Source: an uncultured Ruminococcus sp.
GTDB lineage: Bacteria > Bacillota > Clostridia > Oscillospirales > Ruminococcaceae
Assembly: GCA_937910385.1 (NCBI GenBank)
Contig: CALEPT010000150.1
Location: 1-39,462, forward strand
Length of the DNA: 39,462 bases
Reading direction: 5' to 3'
Made by a program: the position numbers and the translations under genes. Every line of letters starts with the position of its first letter. Position 1 is the first letter of the stretch. The notes below the pieces were generated by a model. That model made no database searches and was not told the origin of the DNA. It was given only the letters and a program-made list of their open reading frames with translations. Positions 15,768 through 23,301 of the stretch are shown in pieces.

Positions 15768-17146
15768 AGCAGACGCTCCATTTCACTTTTTAGTATGGCG
15801 GCGAATTCCTGCGGCAGAAGATTCTGCTCGTTGTAGGAGCCGCAGCATTGTTCGTTGAGCTTGTCGAGGCTATCCGGGAAGTAGAGCCCGAGCTCTTTGA
15901 ATTTATCAAACAGCAGCGGGAGCTTCCGCCCCTGTGCTTCGAGCTTCCTTATTGCAAGAGAGACCGCGAGGCACACCTCGTCAATGCTCCCCACGCACTC
16001 GAACGGTTTGTGGTGAGACATTCCGACGAGCTCGGTGAGGTAGCCCGTCATTGCAGGATCGTTGAGCATATTCCTGCCGAAAATATCCGTAAGCTCCTCC
16101 AAAGAAAGAAACGGTGACAGTATAAGACAGACAAACAGGCACTTCGGACACTGACCGCACCAGATATCGGGCGATACCTTGCTTCCGAGGTTGCAGCTGC
16201 GGAATACGGGCAAGTACTTTTTGTGCGTGACGAACATCTTCGCTATCTGAAATTCCGCAAGGGGACGCAGGAAGCTGAAATAGTATATACCTGTGCGCAG
16301 ATACTTTTCCTCGTATTCGTGGAAATCCCGCTCGAATTCAAAGCTTTTCGAGTACTGGTGGTTGACGTTCTGACCTGCAACGGTGCTTTCGTTGGCGCTT
16401 GCTTCATTGGAGAGGACGATGTACTTCAGACCGTTGAGATATGCCGTTATTTCGGCAGAAAAAGCCACTATCGACGAAAATGGTGTGTGTCCGTTGAGAT
16501 AGCCCTTGTTATTGAGTTCGATGAGGGAGCGGTCGAATTTGCGGGAAGCCGTTATCAGAGCGCTTTCATCCAGACCTGCCGCTGTGACTGTAGCCGTTAT
16601 CGAGCAGCGCTTGTTTATCGCGTAGCAGCGGCATTTCATGCCTGCCGACGTAAGCGTTTCGAGCGTGAGCGCCGAGTCCTTTCCGCCGCCTATAGGAACA
16701 AGGCAGCCTGTTGGCTTAGGGCGTACCGCCTCGGCAGTCTCCGCAAAGCATCCCGTCGGAACGATGTCCACAAAGCTGTCGATATCCGCAGATATACCAT
16801 TGACGTAGAAGAACTCGCCGAGTCCCATGAACCAAAGCTTCTTCCACCACTTTATCTGCTCGGCGGAGAGCTCTCCGCATTCAACGCGGAGCTCGGGAGA
16901 GCAGACAGCTTTCCAGTAGCTGACAGCTTCTGCCATGCCGAGTGAAAATACGAGCCGCTCGAAGGTGAGATCGCCATTGACGGTGAGGTCATGCGGTTTA
17001 GGGAAACTCCAACCGGGGGAGAAATCTGCGAGACCGGGTATCGAGAAGCTGTATGCTACCTCTACAGTATCGTCAGTCTCCTTTATGTTGTACGAGCGGT
17101 ATACAAATACGTGATTTTCCGCCCTGAACTGTTCAAATTTATCCAT
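15764..17146 (-). CDS. murL: MurL-like UDP-MurNAc-L-Ala-L-Glu epimerase
   Basis: A 460-residue protein with an ATP-binding loop PIGGGKDSALTLETL (about 151-165), like PP-loop ATPases. Other features are RCYAINKRCS, a Cys cluster DIWCGQCPKCLF (about 330-341), and GMSHHKPFECVG. This matches my knowledge of MurL from Xanthomonas, which with MurD2 replaces the D-Glu route: MurD2 adds L-Glu and MurL epimerises it in an ATP-dependent reaction. The 4-bp overlap with a MurD gene supports that role. It follows the metal regulator gene by 20 bp. If not MurL, it would be an unassigned PP-loop enzyme of cell-wall synthesis. Confidence 0.72.
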   Translation of the reverse strand: MDKFEQFRAENHVFVYRSYNIKETDDTVEVAYSFSIPGLADFSPGWSFPKPHDLTVNGDLTFERLVFSLGMAEAVSYWKAVCSPELRVECGELSAEQIKWWKKLWFMGLGEFFYVNGISADIDSFVDIVPTGCFAETAEAVRPKPTGCLVPIGGGKDSALTLETLTSAGMKCRCYAINKRCSITATVTAAGLDESALITASRKFDRSLIELNNKGYLNGHTPFSSIVAFSAEITAYLNGLKYIVLSNEASANESTVAGQNVNHQYSKSFEFERDFHEYEEKYLRTGIYYFSFLRPLAEFQIAKMFVTHKKYLPVFRSCNLGSKVSPDIWCGQCPKCLFVCLILSPFLSLEELTDIFGRNMLNDPAMTGYLTELVGMSHHKPFECVGSIDEVCLAVSLAIRKLEAQGRKLPLLFDKFKELGLYFPDSLDKLNEQCCGSYNEQNLLPQEFAAILKSEMERLL

Positions 17147-17166
17147 TATTTCCTCCGAAGATCGGT

Positions 17167-17544
17167 TTATTCTTCGCCAGCGAGTTTTTTATAGTGCTCC
17201 TTGAGCTTGGCGAAGGTCTCGTCTGAAAGGTCGTGTTCGACGAGGCAGGCGTCCTCGGCAGCGGTGTCTTTATTGACTCCGAGCAGCTCAAAGAACGCGG
17301 AAAGAGTTCTGTGACGGTCGTAAACACGTTCTGCAACGTCCTTGCCTGTATTGGTAAGCTTAATGTGGTTATCATTATCGACGGTGACGAGACCCTCTTC
17401 TTTCATTTTTTTGAGGATTATCGAGACGGTGGGACGGGAGTAGCCGAGGTACGAGCAAACGTCGATGGCGTGGACATCGGGCTGTTTCTGTGAGAGTATA
17501 AGTATAGTTTCGAGGTAGTTTTCAACTGCTTCTGTTATAGCCAT
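17167..17544 (-). CDS. DtxR/MntR-family metal-dependent regulator
   Basis: A 125-residue regulator. The N-terminal winged helix (AITEAVENYLETILIL, then IDVCSYLGYSRPTVSIILKKM) is typical, and the dimerisation and metal domain follows (VYDRHRTLSAFFELLGV, then DACLVEHDLSDET). The metal ligands Glu and His in the C-terminal half are present; there is no SH3-like third domain, as in MntR. It probably senses Mn(II) or Fe(II). Plausible targets in the window are the metal importer at 1357-4366 and feoAB at 19990-22339. It has its own promoter and heads a transcript with murL and murD. Confidence 0.85.
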   Translation of the reverse strand: MAITEAVENYLETILILSQKQPDVHAIDVCSYLGYSRPTVSIILKKMKEEGLVTVDNDNHIKLTNTGKDVAERVYDRHRTLSAFFELLGVNKDTAAEDACLVEHDLSDETFAKLKEHYKKLAGEE

Positions 17545-17606
17545 TGTGATTCTCCTTTACAAGGCTGCCGTGGCAGCTTTTTGGTTAGTGCATAAAAACA
17601 CGTATA

Positions 17607-17635
17607 ATTATAGCACATAATAACAGAAAAATCAA
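17607..17635 (-). promoter_or_regulatory. Sigma-A promoter of regulator-murL-murD
   Basis: On the minus strand TTGATT (17630-17635), 17 bp, TATAAT (17607-17612). A small GC-rich hairpin (GCTGCC/GGCAGC) lies between it and the start codon. Confidence 0.8.
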
Positions 17636-17702
17636 CCTGCGCGGAGAGAAATTTCCGGTTTTTTTATCTTTGACGTAAAGACGGCGGCACGATGTTGTGC
17701 TT

Positions 17703-18125
17703 TTATTGTACTATATAGTCTGCAAATACCTTGTATATGTCGGGATAGTTTTTCTTTGTGCGGATAGGCTTCATGTTGGTATCCGTGAAGCAGTGCGAGG
17801 AGCTGCCCTCTGCACATAGTTCACCTGTTTCGGAATTGTGTATCTCATAAGAAACGTGAAGTGTAGTGCCGTTGAATTTTGTTATGTGAGGTCTCACTTC
17901 AAGCATATCACCGAATCTAAGAGGATGTTTGTAGCGGCATTCGACCGACAGCACGGGCATGAGAACTCCCTGTGCTTCTATTTGCTCAAACGGCATACCT
18001 GCCTGAACGAGGAAGTCCACACGGGTCTCTTCAAAAATCCTGATATAGTTTGAGTGATGCATTATTCCCATTTTATCGGTTTCGTAATAGTATACGCTTC
18101 TTTTATATGGTATGAGGCTGTTCAA
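17703..18125 (-). CDS. 4HBT/YbgC-type acyl-CoA thioesterase
   Basis: A 140-residue hotdog-fold thioesterase. The catalytic segment YYETDKMGIMHHSNYIRIFEE (about 14-34) has the Asp and His-Asn-Tyr pattern of the YbgC/FadM group. The second half carries RYKHPLRFGDML and FTDTNMKPIRTKK. It hydrolyses acyl-CoA in the cytosol with unknown chain length. It is monocistronic and divergent from the cardiolipin synthase gene. Confidence 0.85.
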   Translation of the reverse strand: MNSLIPYKRSVYYYETDKMGIMHHSNYIRIFEETRVDFLVQAGMPFEQIEAQGVLMPVLSVECRYKHPLRFGDMLEVRPHITKFNGTTLHVSYEIHNSETGELCAEGSSSHCFTDTNMKPIRTKKNYPDIYKVFADYIVQ

Positions 18126-18173
18126 CGTTAAAATTCCTTTCTTTACATCAAAAAGCGGGATCGCATCATTTAC

Positions 18174-18202
18174 TTGCTTTTTTGATGAATATGAGATATA
18201 AT
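18174..18202 (+). promoter_or_regulatory. Promoter of the cardiolipin synthase gene
   Basis: TTGCTT (18174-18179), 17 bp, TATAAT (18197-18202). TAGGAGGACTT precedes the ATG at 18249. Confidence 0.65.
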
Positions 18203-18248
18203 ATATTATACCACAGGTCTATATTAATTTCAACTTATAGGAGGACTT

Positions 18249-19781
18249 ATGAAAATAAAAAAGTTGATGAGCATTGTACTAAGCCGTAATGCGGCATTTG
18301 TCATACTTTTACTTATGCAGATAGCATTTCTCGCGCTTCTTGTTCTTTCCATTGGCGAAAGATTTTACTTGATATATTTCCTTCTGATAGTGCTTGATAT
18401 AGTCCTCGCTGTTTTTATCATGAACAAAAAAGAACCTGCGGCATACAGGCTTTCGTGGATAGTGATGATAAGTGTATTTCCTTTGCTTGGCGGAGTCTCA
18501 TATGTTTTTTTGAAGCTTTCACAGCGATTCCCCAAGAATGCGGACATGATATACCGCAGCAGAATAAAGAATATACTTGTTCAGGACGAGAGTGTAACGC
18601 AGGAGCTTATAAAGCGATGCCCCGATTCTGCAAATCTTGCGAAATATGTTGCTCAGCACGGCTTATACCCTGCTTATCGGAATGGTCAGGCGGAATACTT
18701 CAAGCTGGGTGAGGAGCAGTTTGACGCATTGATGTCGGAGCTTGAAAAGGCAGAGAAGTATATTTTCATGGAGTTTTTTATAATCAGTCCCGGTTATATG
18801 TTCGATACTATATCAGATGTGCTTATGCGCAAGGCAAAGCAGGGGATAGATGTCCGCCTTATATATGATGGGATAGGCACAGGTATGCTTAATTCAAAGA
18901 AGATGTTTGATAAGCTGAAGGAAAGCGGTGTTAAGTGCCGTGAGTTCAATTCGTTCACACCTATGATATCCTCCGTTCAGAATAACAGGGATCACCGCAA
19001 GATAGTGATAATAGACGGACATACTGCCTTCAACGGGGGGGCTAACCTTGCTGATGAATATATAAACCGCAAAGAACGCTTCGGTCATTGGAAGGACGTG
19101 GCGGTCATGATAAGGGGAGAGGCAGTGAGAAATTACCTCATAATGTTTCTTGAGCTTTGGGATATACCTGACGGACTTTCCGAGTACGAAAGATTGACCG
19201 GCGACTGTGAAATTCCTCAGAATAGCGAATATAACGGCTTTGTTCAGCCTTTTTCTGATTCTCCGCTTGATGAAGAGCCTGTAGGCAAGCGCGTCTACAT
19301 GGAGATGATAAACAATGCCAGAGAATATGTTTGTATCACAACGCCATATCTGATACTTGATGACGAGATGATAAACGCTCTCAGCTTCGCTGCTAAAAAA
19401 GGAGTAGACGTTAGGATAATAGTTCCCCATATCCCCGATAAGTGGTATGTATACATGATAGCATGGAACAATTATCCTAAGCTTATTGAGGAGGGCGTTA
19501 AAATATATGAATATCTTCCGGGATTTATTCATGCCAAGACGTGTATAGCCGATGGAAGGACTGCAGTTGTAGGTACGATAAATCTGGATTACCGCAGTTT
19601 TTACCTTCATTTTGAATCTGCTGCGATATTTTATGATTGCAAGGTTATCGAGGAGATAAAGTGTGATTTTGATACTACTGAGGAGAAGTCGTATCTTATA
19701 AAGATGGAGGATATACGGAAAAGATCATTTTTCAAAAAGATAGTGGGCAGTATACTCAATATCTTTGCTCCGCTGCTTTGA
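18249..19781 (+). CDS. cls: Cardiolipin synthase (phospholipase D superfamily)
   Basis: A 510-residue membrane enzyme. Two N-terminal hydrophobic segments (about 12-32 and 36-56) and a third (about 66-84) precede two catalytic HKD domains. HKD 1 is HRKIVIIDGHTAFNGGANLADEY (N-terminal part about residue 250) and HKD 2 is HAKTCIADGRTAVVGTINLDYR. It condenses two phosphatidylglycerol molecules to cardiolipin and glycerol at the inner membrane face. Length and domain order are typical of Firmicute Cls. It ends just before the degraded repeat copy 3 and a terminator. Confidence 0.92.
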   Translation: MKIKKLMSIVLSRNAAFVILLLMQIAFLALLVLSIGERFYLIYFLLIVLDIVLAVFIMNKKEPAAYRLSWIVMISVFPLLGGVSYVFLKLSQRFPKNADMIYRSRIKNILVQDESVTQELIKRCPDSANLAKYVAQHGLYPAYRNGQAEYFKLGEEQFDALMSELEKAEKYIFMEFFIISPGYMFDTISDVLMRKAKQGIDVRLIYDGIGTGMLNSKKMFDKLKESGVKCREFNSFTPMISSVQNNRDHRKIVIIDGHTAFNGGANLADEYINRKERFGHWKDVAVMIRGEAVRNYLIMFLELWDIPDGLSEYERLTGDCEIPQNSEYNGFVQPFSDSPLDEEPVGKRVYMEMINNAREYVCITTPYLILDDEMINALSFAAKKGVDVRIIVPHIPDKWYVYMIAWNNYPKLIEEGVKIYEYLPGFIHAKTCIADGRTAVVGTINLDYRSFYLHFESAAIFYDCKVIEEIKCDFDTTEEKSYLIKMEDIRKRSFFKKIVGSILNIFAPLL

Positions 19782-19785
19782 TATA

Positions 19786-19860
19786 TAATGTGTCCTCAAT
19801 AACCGCGTAAGGCGGTAACTGCGCCGGACTTGGTTCGGGAGAGTAAATTCTTTATAATAT
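19786..19860 (+). repeat. Degraded copy 3 of the 250-bp structured repeat
   Basis: This stretch matches the reverse complement of the right end of copies 1 and 2: the end TAATGTGTCCTCAATAACCGC, then remnants of stems F, E and D. In stem E, CCGGAC can still pair with GTTCGG through one G-T wobble. The remainder of the element is missing. It reads toward feoA in the same sense in which copies 1 and 2 read toward plsC and ftsH. Confidence 0.75.
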
Positions 19861-19878
19861 ATGGATCAGCGCAGTAAT

Positions 19879-19922
19879 AAAAAGCAATCGGGTATGAGTA
19901 TTTCCGGACCGGCTGCTTTTTT
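19879..19922 (+). terminator. Terminator between cls and feoA
   Basis: AAAAAGCAATCGG (19879-19891) pairs with CCGGCTGCTTTTTT (19909-19922) with one mismatch and one wobble, ending in a T-run. Its loop holds TATTTCCGGA (19899-19908), exactly complementary to TCCGGAAATA at 19961-19970. It may end the cls transcript or act as an attenuator for feo. Confidence 0.7.
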
Positions 19923-19989
19923 AAAATACTGATTTTCGTGTTTGATGATGTAATAATAGTTCCGGAAATATCTGGTGAAAGGTGAGAAT

Positions 19990-20361
19990 ATGAATACCTT
20001 AAAGGAAGCAAGGATAGGTCAGACAGTCAGGGTCGAAAAGCTTGGCGGCGACGGTGCGCTTCGTCAGCATTTTCTTGATATGGGTATAATACCCGGGACA
20101 GAGATAACGCTTGTGAAGTATGCACCTATGGGAGATCCGCTGGAGCTGCGGCTGCATGGATATGAACTTACGCTCCGTCTTGCCGACGCTGCTCAGATAG
20201 AGGTATCGGAAGCAGAAGAGAAGAAAACGCCTTCAAAAAAAGAAACAAGAAAAAAGAAAAACAGAGCATCCGGGTCTTGGAGAGGGAGGAAAGTTCCACC
20301 CAAAGGGCAGCGGAACTCCTTTGCCTCAGGGAACGATAATGAAATTTGCTCTTGTCGGTAA
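19990..20361 (+). CDS. feoA: FeoA domain, 5' part of an apparently frameshifted feoAB
   Basis: A ferrous-iron transport accessory SH3-like domain: LKEARIGQTVRVEKLGGDG, LDMGIIPGTEITLVKYAPMGDP, ELRLHGYELTLRLADA, over about 75 residues. AAAGGTGAG supports the ATG at 19990. After about residue 80 the sequence becomes Lys-rich and then ends out of frame at 20361, overlapping feoB. In the feoB frame (open from 20201) bases 20264-20320 read EHPGLGEGGKFHPKGSGTP, which I recognise as the linker of clostridial FeoA-FeoB fusions. A one-base change in the A-rich tract 20235-20261 would join the two. The tail after about residue 88 is therefore probably not native. Confidence 0.85.
   Translation: MNTLKEARIGQTVRVEKLGGDGALRQHFLDMGIIPGTEITLVKYAPMGDPLELRLHGYELTLRLADAAQIEVSEAEEKKTPSKKETRKKKNRASGSWRGRKVPPKGQRNSFASGNDNEICSCR
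20235..20261 (+). other. A-rich slippage tract at the feoA/feoB frame switch
   Basis: Runs of seven, three, six and five A residues lie here. FeoA is read in one frame up to this point, and the FeoB linker is conserved in the +1 frame after it. Removing one A from the first run restores a continuous FeoAB frame. It may be a real mutation, transcriptional or ribosomal slippage, or a sequencing error. Confidence 0.7.
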
Positions 20362-22339
20362 CCAGAACAGCGGCAAAACTACCCTGTTCAACCGTTTGAC
20401 AGGAGCAAAACAGCACGTCGGCAATTTCCCGGGAGTGACCGTCGACCGAAAGGACGGAGTTATCAAGGGTCATAATGATACACTTATCACCGATCTTCCC
20501 GGAATCTACTCCATGTCCCCGTACAGCAGTGAAGAGATCGTGTCAAGAAATTTTGTTCTCAACGAAAAGCCTCATGCTATAATAAATATCGTCGATGTTA
20601 CAAATATCGAACGTAATCTGTATCTGACCATGCAGCTTCTGGAGATGAATATCCCTATGGTCGTCGCTCTTAATATGATGGATGAACTGACTGCTAACGG
20701 AGGCGGCATAGATGTAAATATAATGGAGCAGCTTCTCGGAGTGCCCGTTGTTCCGATATCAGCAGCAAAAAATGAAGGCATCGAGGAGCTTGTTGAGCAC
20801 GCTGTTCATGTGGCATTTTATCAGGAGCGTCCGGTCCGTCAGGATCTTTGCGATAAAACTGAGCACGGAGGTGCTGTCCACCGCTGCCTTCACGGTATAT
20901 CGCATCTGATAGAGGATCATGCACAGCAAGCAGAGCTGCCATTGCGTTTTGCTGTGAGCAAGGTCGTAGAGGGAGACAAACTTATCATATCCCGTCTTGC
21001 TCTGGATAAGAACGAGGAAGAAGCAATGGAGCATATAGTTCAGCAAATGGAAAAGGAACGCGGACTTGACAGAAGTGCGGCAATAGCCGATATGAGATTT
21101 TCATTTATCCAAAAGCTGTGCGATGAGAGCGTGACCAAGCCGACTGAAAGCCGCGAGCATATCCGCAGCCGCAGGATAGACAGCTTCCTGACAGGGAAAT
21201 ATACTGCTATCCCCGCCTTTATAGGTATAATGGGTCTTGTATTCTGGCTTACCTTCAATGTTATCGGTGCGTGGCTGCAGGGATTGCTTGAAACCGGTAT
21301 CGACAAGCTGACAGAGCTGACTGACAATGCGCTGACTAAAGCAAATGTAAATGATGTTATACATAGTCTTGTGATCGATGGGATATTTGCGGGAGTTGGA
21401 AGCGTGCTGAGCTTTCTTCCGATAATCGTAACGCTGTTTTTCTTCCTTTCGCTTCTTGAAGACAGCGGATATATTGCACGAGTAGCTTTTTTTATGGATA
21501 AGCTGCTGAGAAAGATAGGACTTTCAGGCAGAAGCATAGTGCCTATGCTGATAGGTTTTGGCTGCAGTGTTCCGGCAGTAATGGCTACACGCACACTCCC
21601 CAGCGAGCGTGACAGAAAGATGACGATATTGCTTACTCCTTTCATGAGCTGTACCGCAAAGCTTCCCATATATGCCTTTTTTGTAAATGCTTTTTTTCCC
21701 AAGCACGGCGGACTTATAATGATAGGACTTTATCTTCTTGGGATATTGGTCGGTATCCTTGCGGCATATCTTTATAAGGGAACTCTTTTCAGGGGAGAAG
21801 CCGTTCCGTTTGTTATGGAGCTTCCGAATTACCGTATGCCGGGAGCAAGAAATGTTATTCAGCTGCTCTGGGAAAAGGCGAAGGACTTCCTGCAAAAGGC
21901 TTTCTCGGTCATACTTATCGCAACTATTGCAGTATGGTTCTTACAGAGCTTTGATATGCATATGAATATGGTCGATGACGCTGAGAACAGCATACTTGCA
22001 AAGGCAGCAGGGATATTCGCTCCGATAATGAAGCCGATAGGACTTGGAGACTGGCGCGTTCTCGTTTCTCTGGTAAGCGGTTTTATGGCGAAGGAAAGCG
22101 TAGTTTCTACACTTGAGATACTTTACAGCGACAGCGTAGCTTCCACTATGACTTCGCTTTCAGCAGCTTCTCTGCTCGTATTCTCACTGCTGTATACTCC
22201 GTGCGTTGCTGCTGTGGCTTCTGTGAAACGGGAGCTGGGCAGAAAATGGGCTGCTGCACTCGTTTTGTGGCAGTGTGCGATAGCATGGGCAGCTGCTCTG
22301 GTCATCAGGGCTATATTGATCTTAATGGGAGTTGGTTGA
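20339..22339 (+). CDS. feoB: Ferrous iron transporter FeoB
   Basis: A membrane iron permease with an N-terminal GTPase, 666 residues from the ATG at 20339. G motifs: G1 GNQNSGKTT, G3 DLPGIYS, G4 NMMD, and SAA in the G5 region. The transmembrane part holds the Gate motifs GFGCSVPAVMATRTL and FMSCTAKLPIYAFF. Only a weak AGGGA precedes the ATG, and the same frame is open upstream through a FeoAB-type linker, so translation probably enters from feoA by slippage or coupling. Its TGA stop directly abuts the next ATG. Confidence 0.93.
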   Translation: MKFALVGNQNSGKTTLFNRLTGAKQHVGNFPGVTVDRKDGVIKGHNDTLITDLPGIYSMSPYSSEEIVSRNFVLNEKPHAIINIVDVTNIERNLYLTMQLLEMNIPMVVALNMMDELTANGGGIDVNIMEQLLGVPVVPISAAKNEGIEELVEHAVHVAFYQERPVRQDLCDKTEHGGAVHRCLHGISHLIEDHAQQAELPLRFAVSKVVEGDKLIISRLALDKNEEEAMEHIVQQMEKERGLDRSAAIADMRFSFIQKLCDESVTKPTESREHIRSRRIDSFLTGKYTAIPAFIGIMGLVFWLTFNVIGAWLQGLLETGIDKLTELTDNALTKANVNDVIHSLVIDGIFAGVGSVLSFLPIIVTLFFFLSLLEDSGYIARVAFFMDKLLRKIGLSGRSIVPMLIGFGCSVPAVMATRTLPSERDRKMTILLTPFMSCTAKLPIYAFFVNAFFPKHGGLIMIGLYLLGILVGILAAYLYKGTLFRGEAVPFVMELPNYRMPGARNVIQLLWEKAKDFLQKAFSVILIATIAVWFLQSFDMHMNMVDDAENSILAKAAGIFAPIMKPIGLGDWRVLVSLVSGFMAKESVVSTLEILYSDSVASTMTSLSAASLLVFSLLYTPCVAAVASVKRELGRKWAAALVLWQCAIAWAAALVIRAILILMGVG

Positions 22340-22501
22340 ATGAATGCGGTCGATATTATTATTACTGTTGTGATCGCAGCTGCATTTATCGGTGCCGTTG
22401 TGAGTTGTATTCGCCGGAAAAAAAGTGGTAAGGGCTGCTGCGGTGACTGTTCGCAATGCGGCAGCGCTTCGTGCGGGGGAGATATGTCATGCTGCAGGTA
22501 A
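22340..22501 (+). CDS. FeoB-associated Cys-rich membrane protein
   Basis: A 53-residue protein starting immediately after the feoB stop. It has one N-terminal transmembrane helix (about 4-22) and then a cytosolic Cys-rich tail with motifs GCCGDCSQCGSASCGG and SCC, nine Cys in all. This is the pattern of the FeoB_associated family found beside clostridial feoB. Its role is unknown; binding of Fe(II) leaving FeoB is a reasonable guess. Its 3' end overlaps the next gene. Confidence 0.88.
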   Translation: MNAVDIIITVVIAAAFIGAVVSCIRRKKSGKGCCGDCSQCGSASCGGDMSCCR

Positions 22502-22854
22502 TGATAATAATATTGCTTGCTGCAATGGCATTATTTGCTGTGTATCAGACAGCTAAGAAGCTGCGCAGAGGTGGAGGCTGCTGCGGCGAGCATGAACAGG
22601 CTGAAAAGCTCACGCCCGTAAAGGATAAAAACAAGTCGCATTATCCGTTTATTCTTGAGCTGAAGATAAGCGGAATGACCTGTTCAAACTGCGCTAAGAG
22701 GGTCGAAAATGCTCTTAACGGTATTGAGGGAGTATGGGCAAGCGTTGATCTTGACAGTGGTTCTGCCCATGTAAGAATGAAACAGGATACAGCTCCCGGG
22801 ATCATATGCAGCGCAGTGGCTAAGGCGGGATATTTTGCCGAACTCAAAGCATAG
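22489..22854 (+). CDS. Membrane-anchored heavy-metal-associated (HMA) protein
   Basis: A 121-residue protein with one N-terminal helix (MLQVMIIILLAAMALFAVYQ), a short GGGCCGEHE Cys segment, and a C-terminal HMA domain whose metal loop is GMTCSNCAKRVENAL (CxxC). The domain resembles CopZ and the metal-binding domains of P-type ATPases. The ATG at 22489 is preceded by GGGGGAG (22475-22481); the gene overlaps the previous one by 13 bp in another frame. Copper or another soft metal is usual for the family, so an iron-operon location is notable. Confidence 0.82.
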   Translation: MLQVMIIILLAAMALFAVYQTAKKLRRGGGCCGEHEQAEKLTPVKDKNKSHYPFILELKISGMTCSNCAKRVENALNGIEGVWASVDLDSGSAHVRMKQDTAPGIICSAVAKAGYFAELKA

Positions 22855-22886
22855 TTATCTTTTTACGACCAAGCGGGGTGGATCAA

Positions 22887-23240
22887 ATGGATATAAAATA
22901 TATACACGAACCGACTGATCTGCAGTGCGGACAGGCTGTGCTTGCAATGGTGCTCGGAGTATCTGTCGATGAGATAATAGATCATCTCGGCAATGATAAG
23001 GAAACTACATTAAAGGAAATGAAGGATACCTTTCGATCATACGGAGTATATGTGTCAGACGAGCGTATATTGGTGCATGACAGATCTGAGCTTCCTGAGA
23101 TGTGCCTGTTGAGCCTTGAAACACCAAGGTGCTGGCATTGGTCACTTTACTGCAGCGGCACTTTCTATGATCCGGAGCATGGAGTAATGGACGATTTCCC
23201 TGATTCAAACCGACGCTATTACTGGACATTATCTATTTAA
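22887..23240 (+). CDS. Peptidase C39-like papain-fold protein
   Basis: A 117-residue protein of one compact domain: DLQCGQAVLAMVLGVSVDEI with a Gln-Cys active-site pattern (about residues 10-29), and a downstream His in RCWHWSLYCSGTFYDPEHG with a following Asp. It resembles the C39 domain of bacteriocin-processing transporters but stands alone, without transporter or signal peptide. I chose the ATG at 22887 over the GTG at 22878 because the GGGGTGG tract lies over the latter. It lies between the feo and phosphonate genes with short gaps on both sides. The substrate is unknown. Confidence 0.65.
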   Translation: MDIKYIHEPTDLQCGQAVLAMVLGVSVDEIIDHLGNDKETTLKEMKDTFRSYGVYVSDERILVHDRSELPEMCLLSLETPRCWHWSLYCSGTFYDPEHGVMDDFPDSNRRYYWTLSI

Positions 23241-23301
23241 GAGTGCAGCAGGAGCGGCAGGATAATCAGGAATGCGGCTGTATTTTAAGGAGAAACAAAA
23301 G

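Noticed and set aside
17555..17580. Terminator upstream of the metal regulator
   Set aside because: The hairpin points away from any plus-strand gene and lies in the regulator's own leader, with a very short loop.
20260..20361. The Lys/Arg-rich FeoA tail as a genuine domain
   Set aside because: The overlapping frame encodes the recognisable FeoAB linker, so this tail is an out-of-frame reading.
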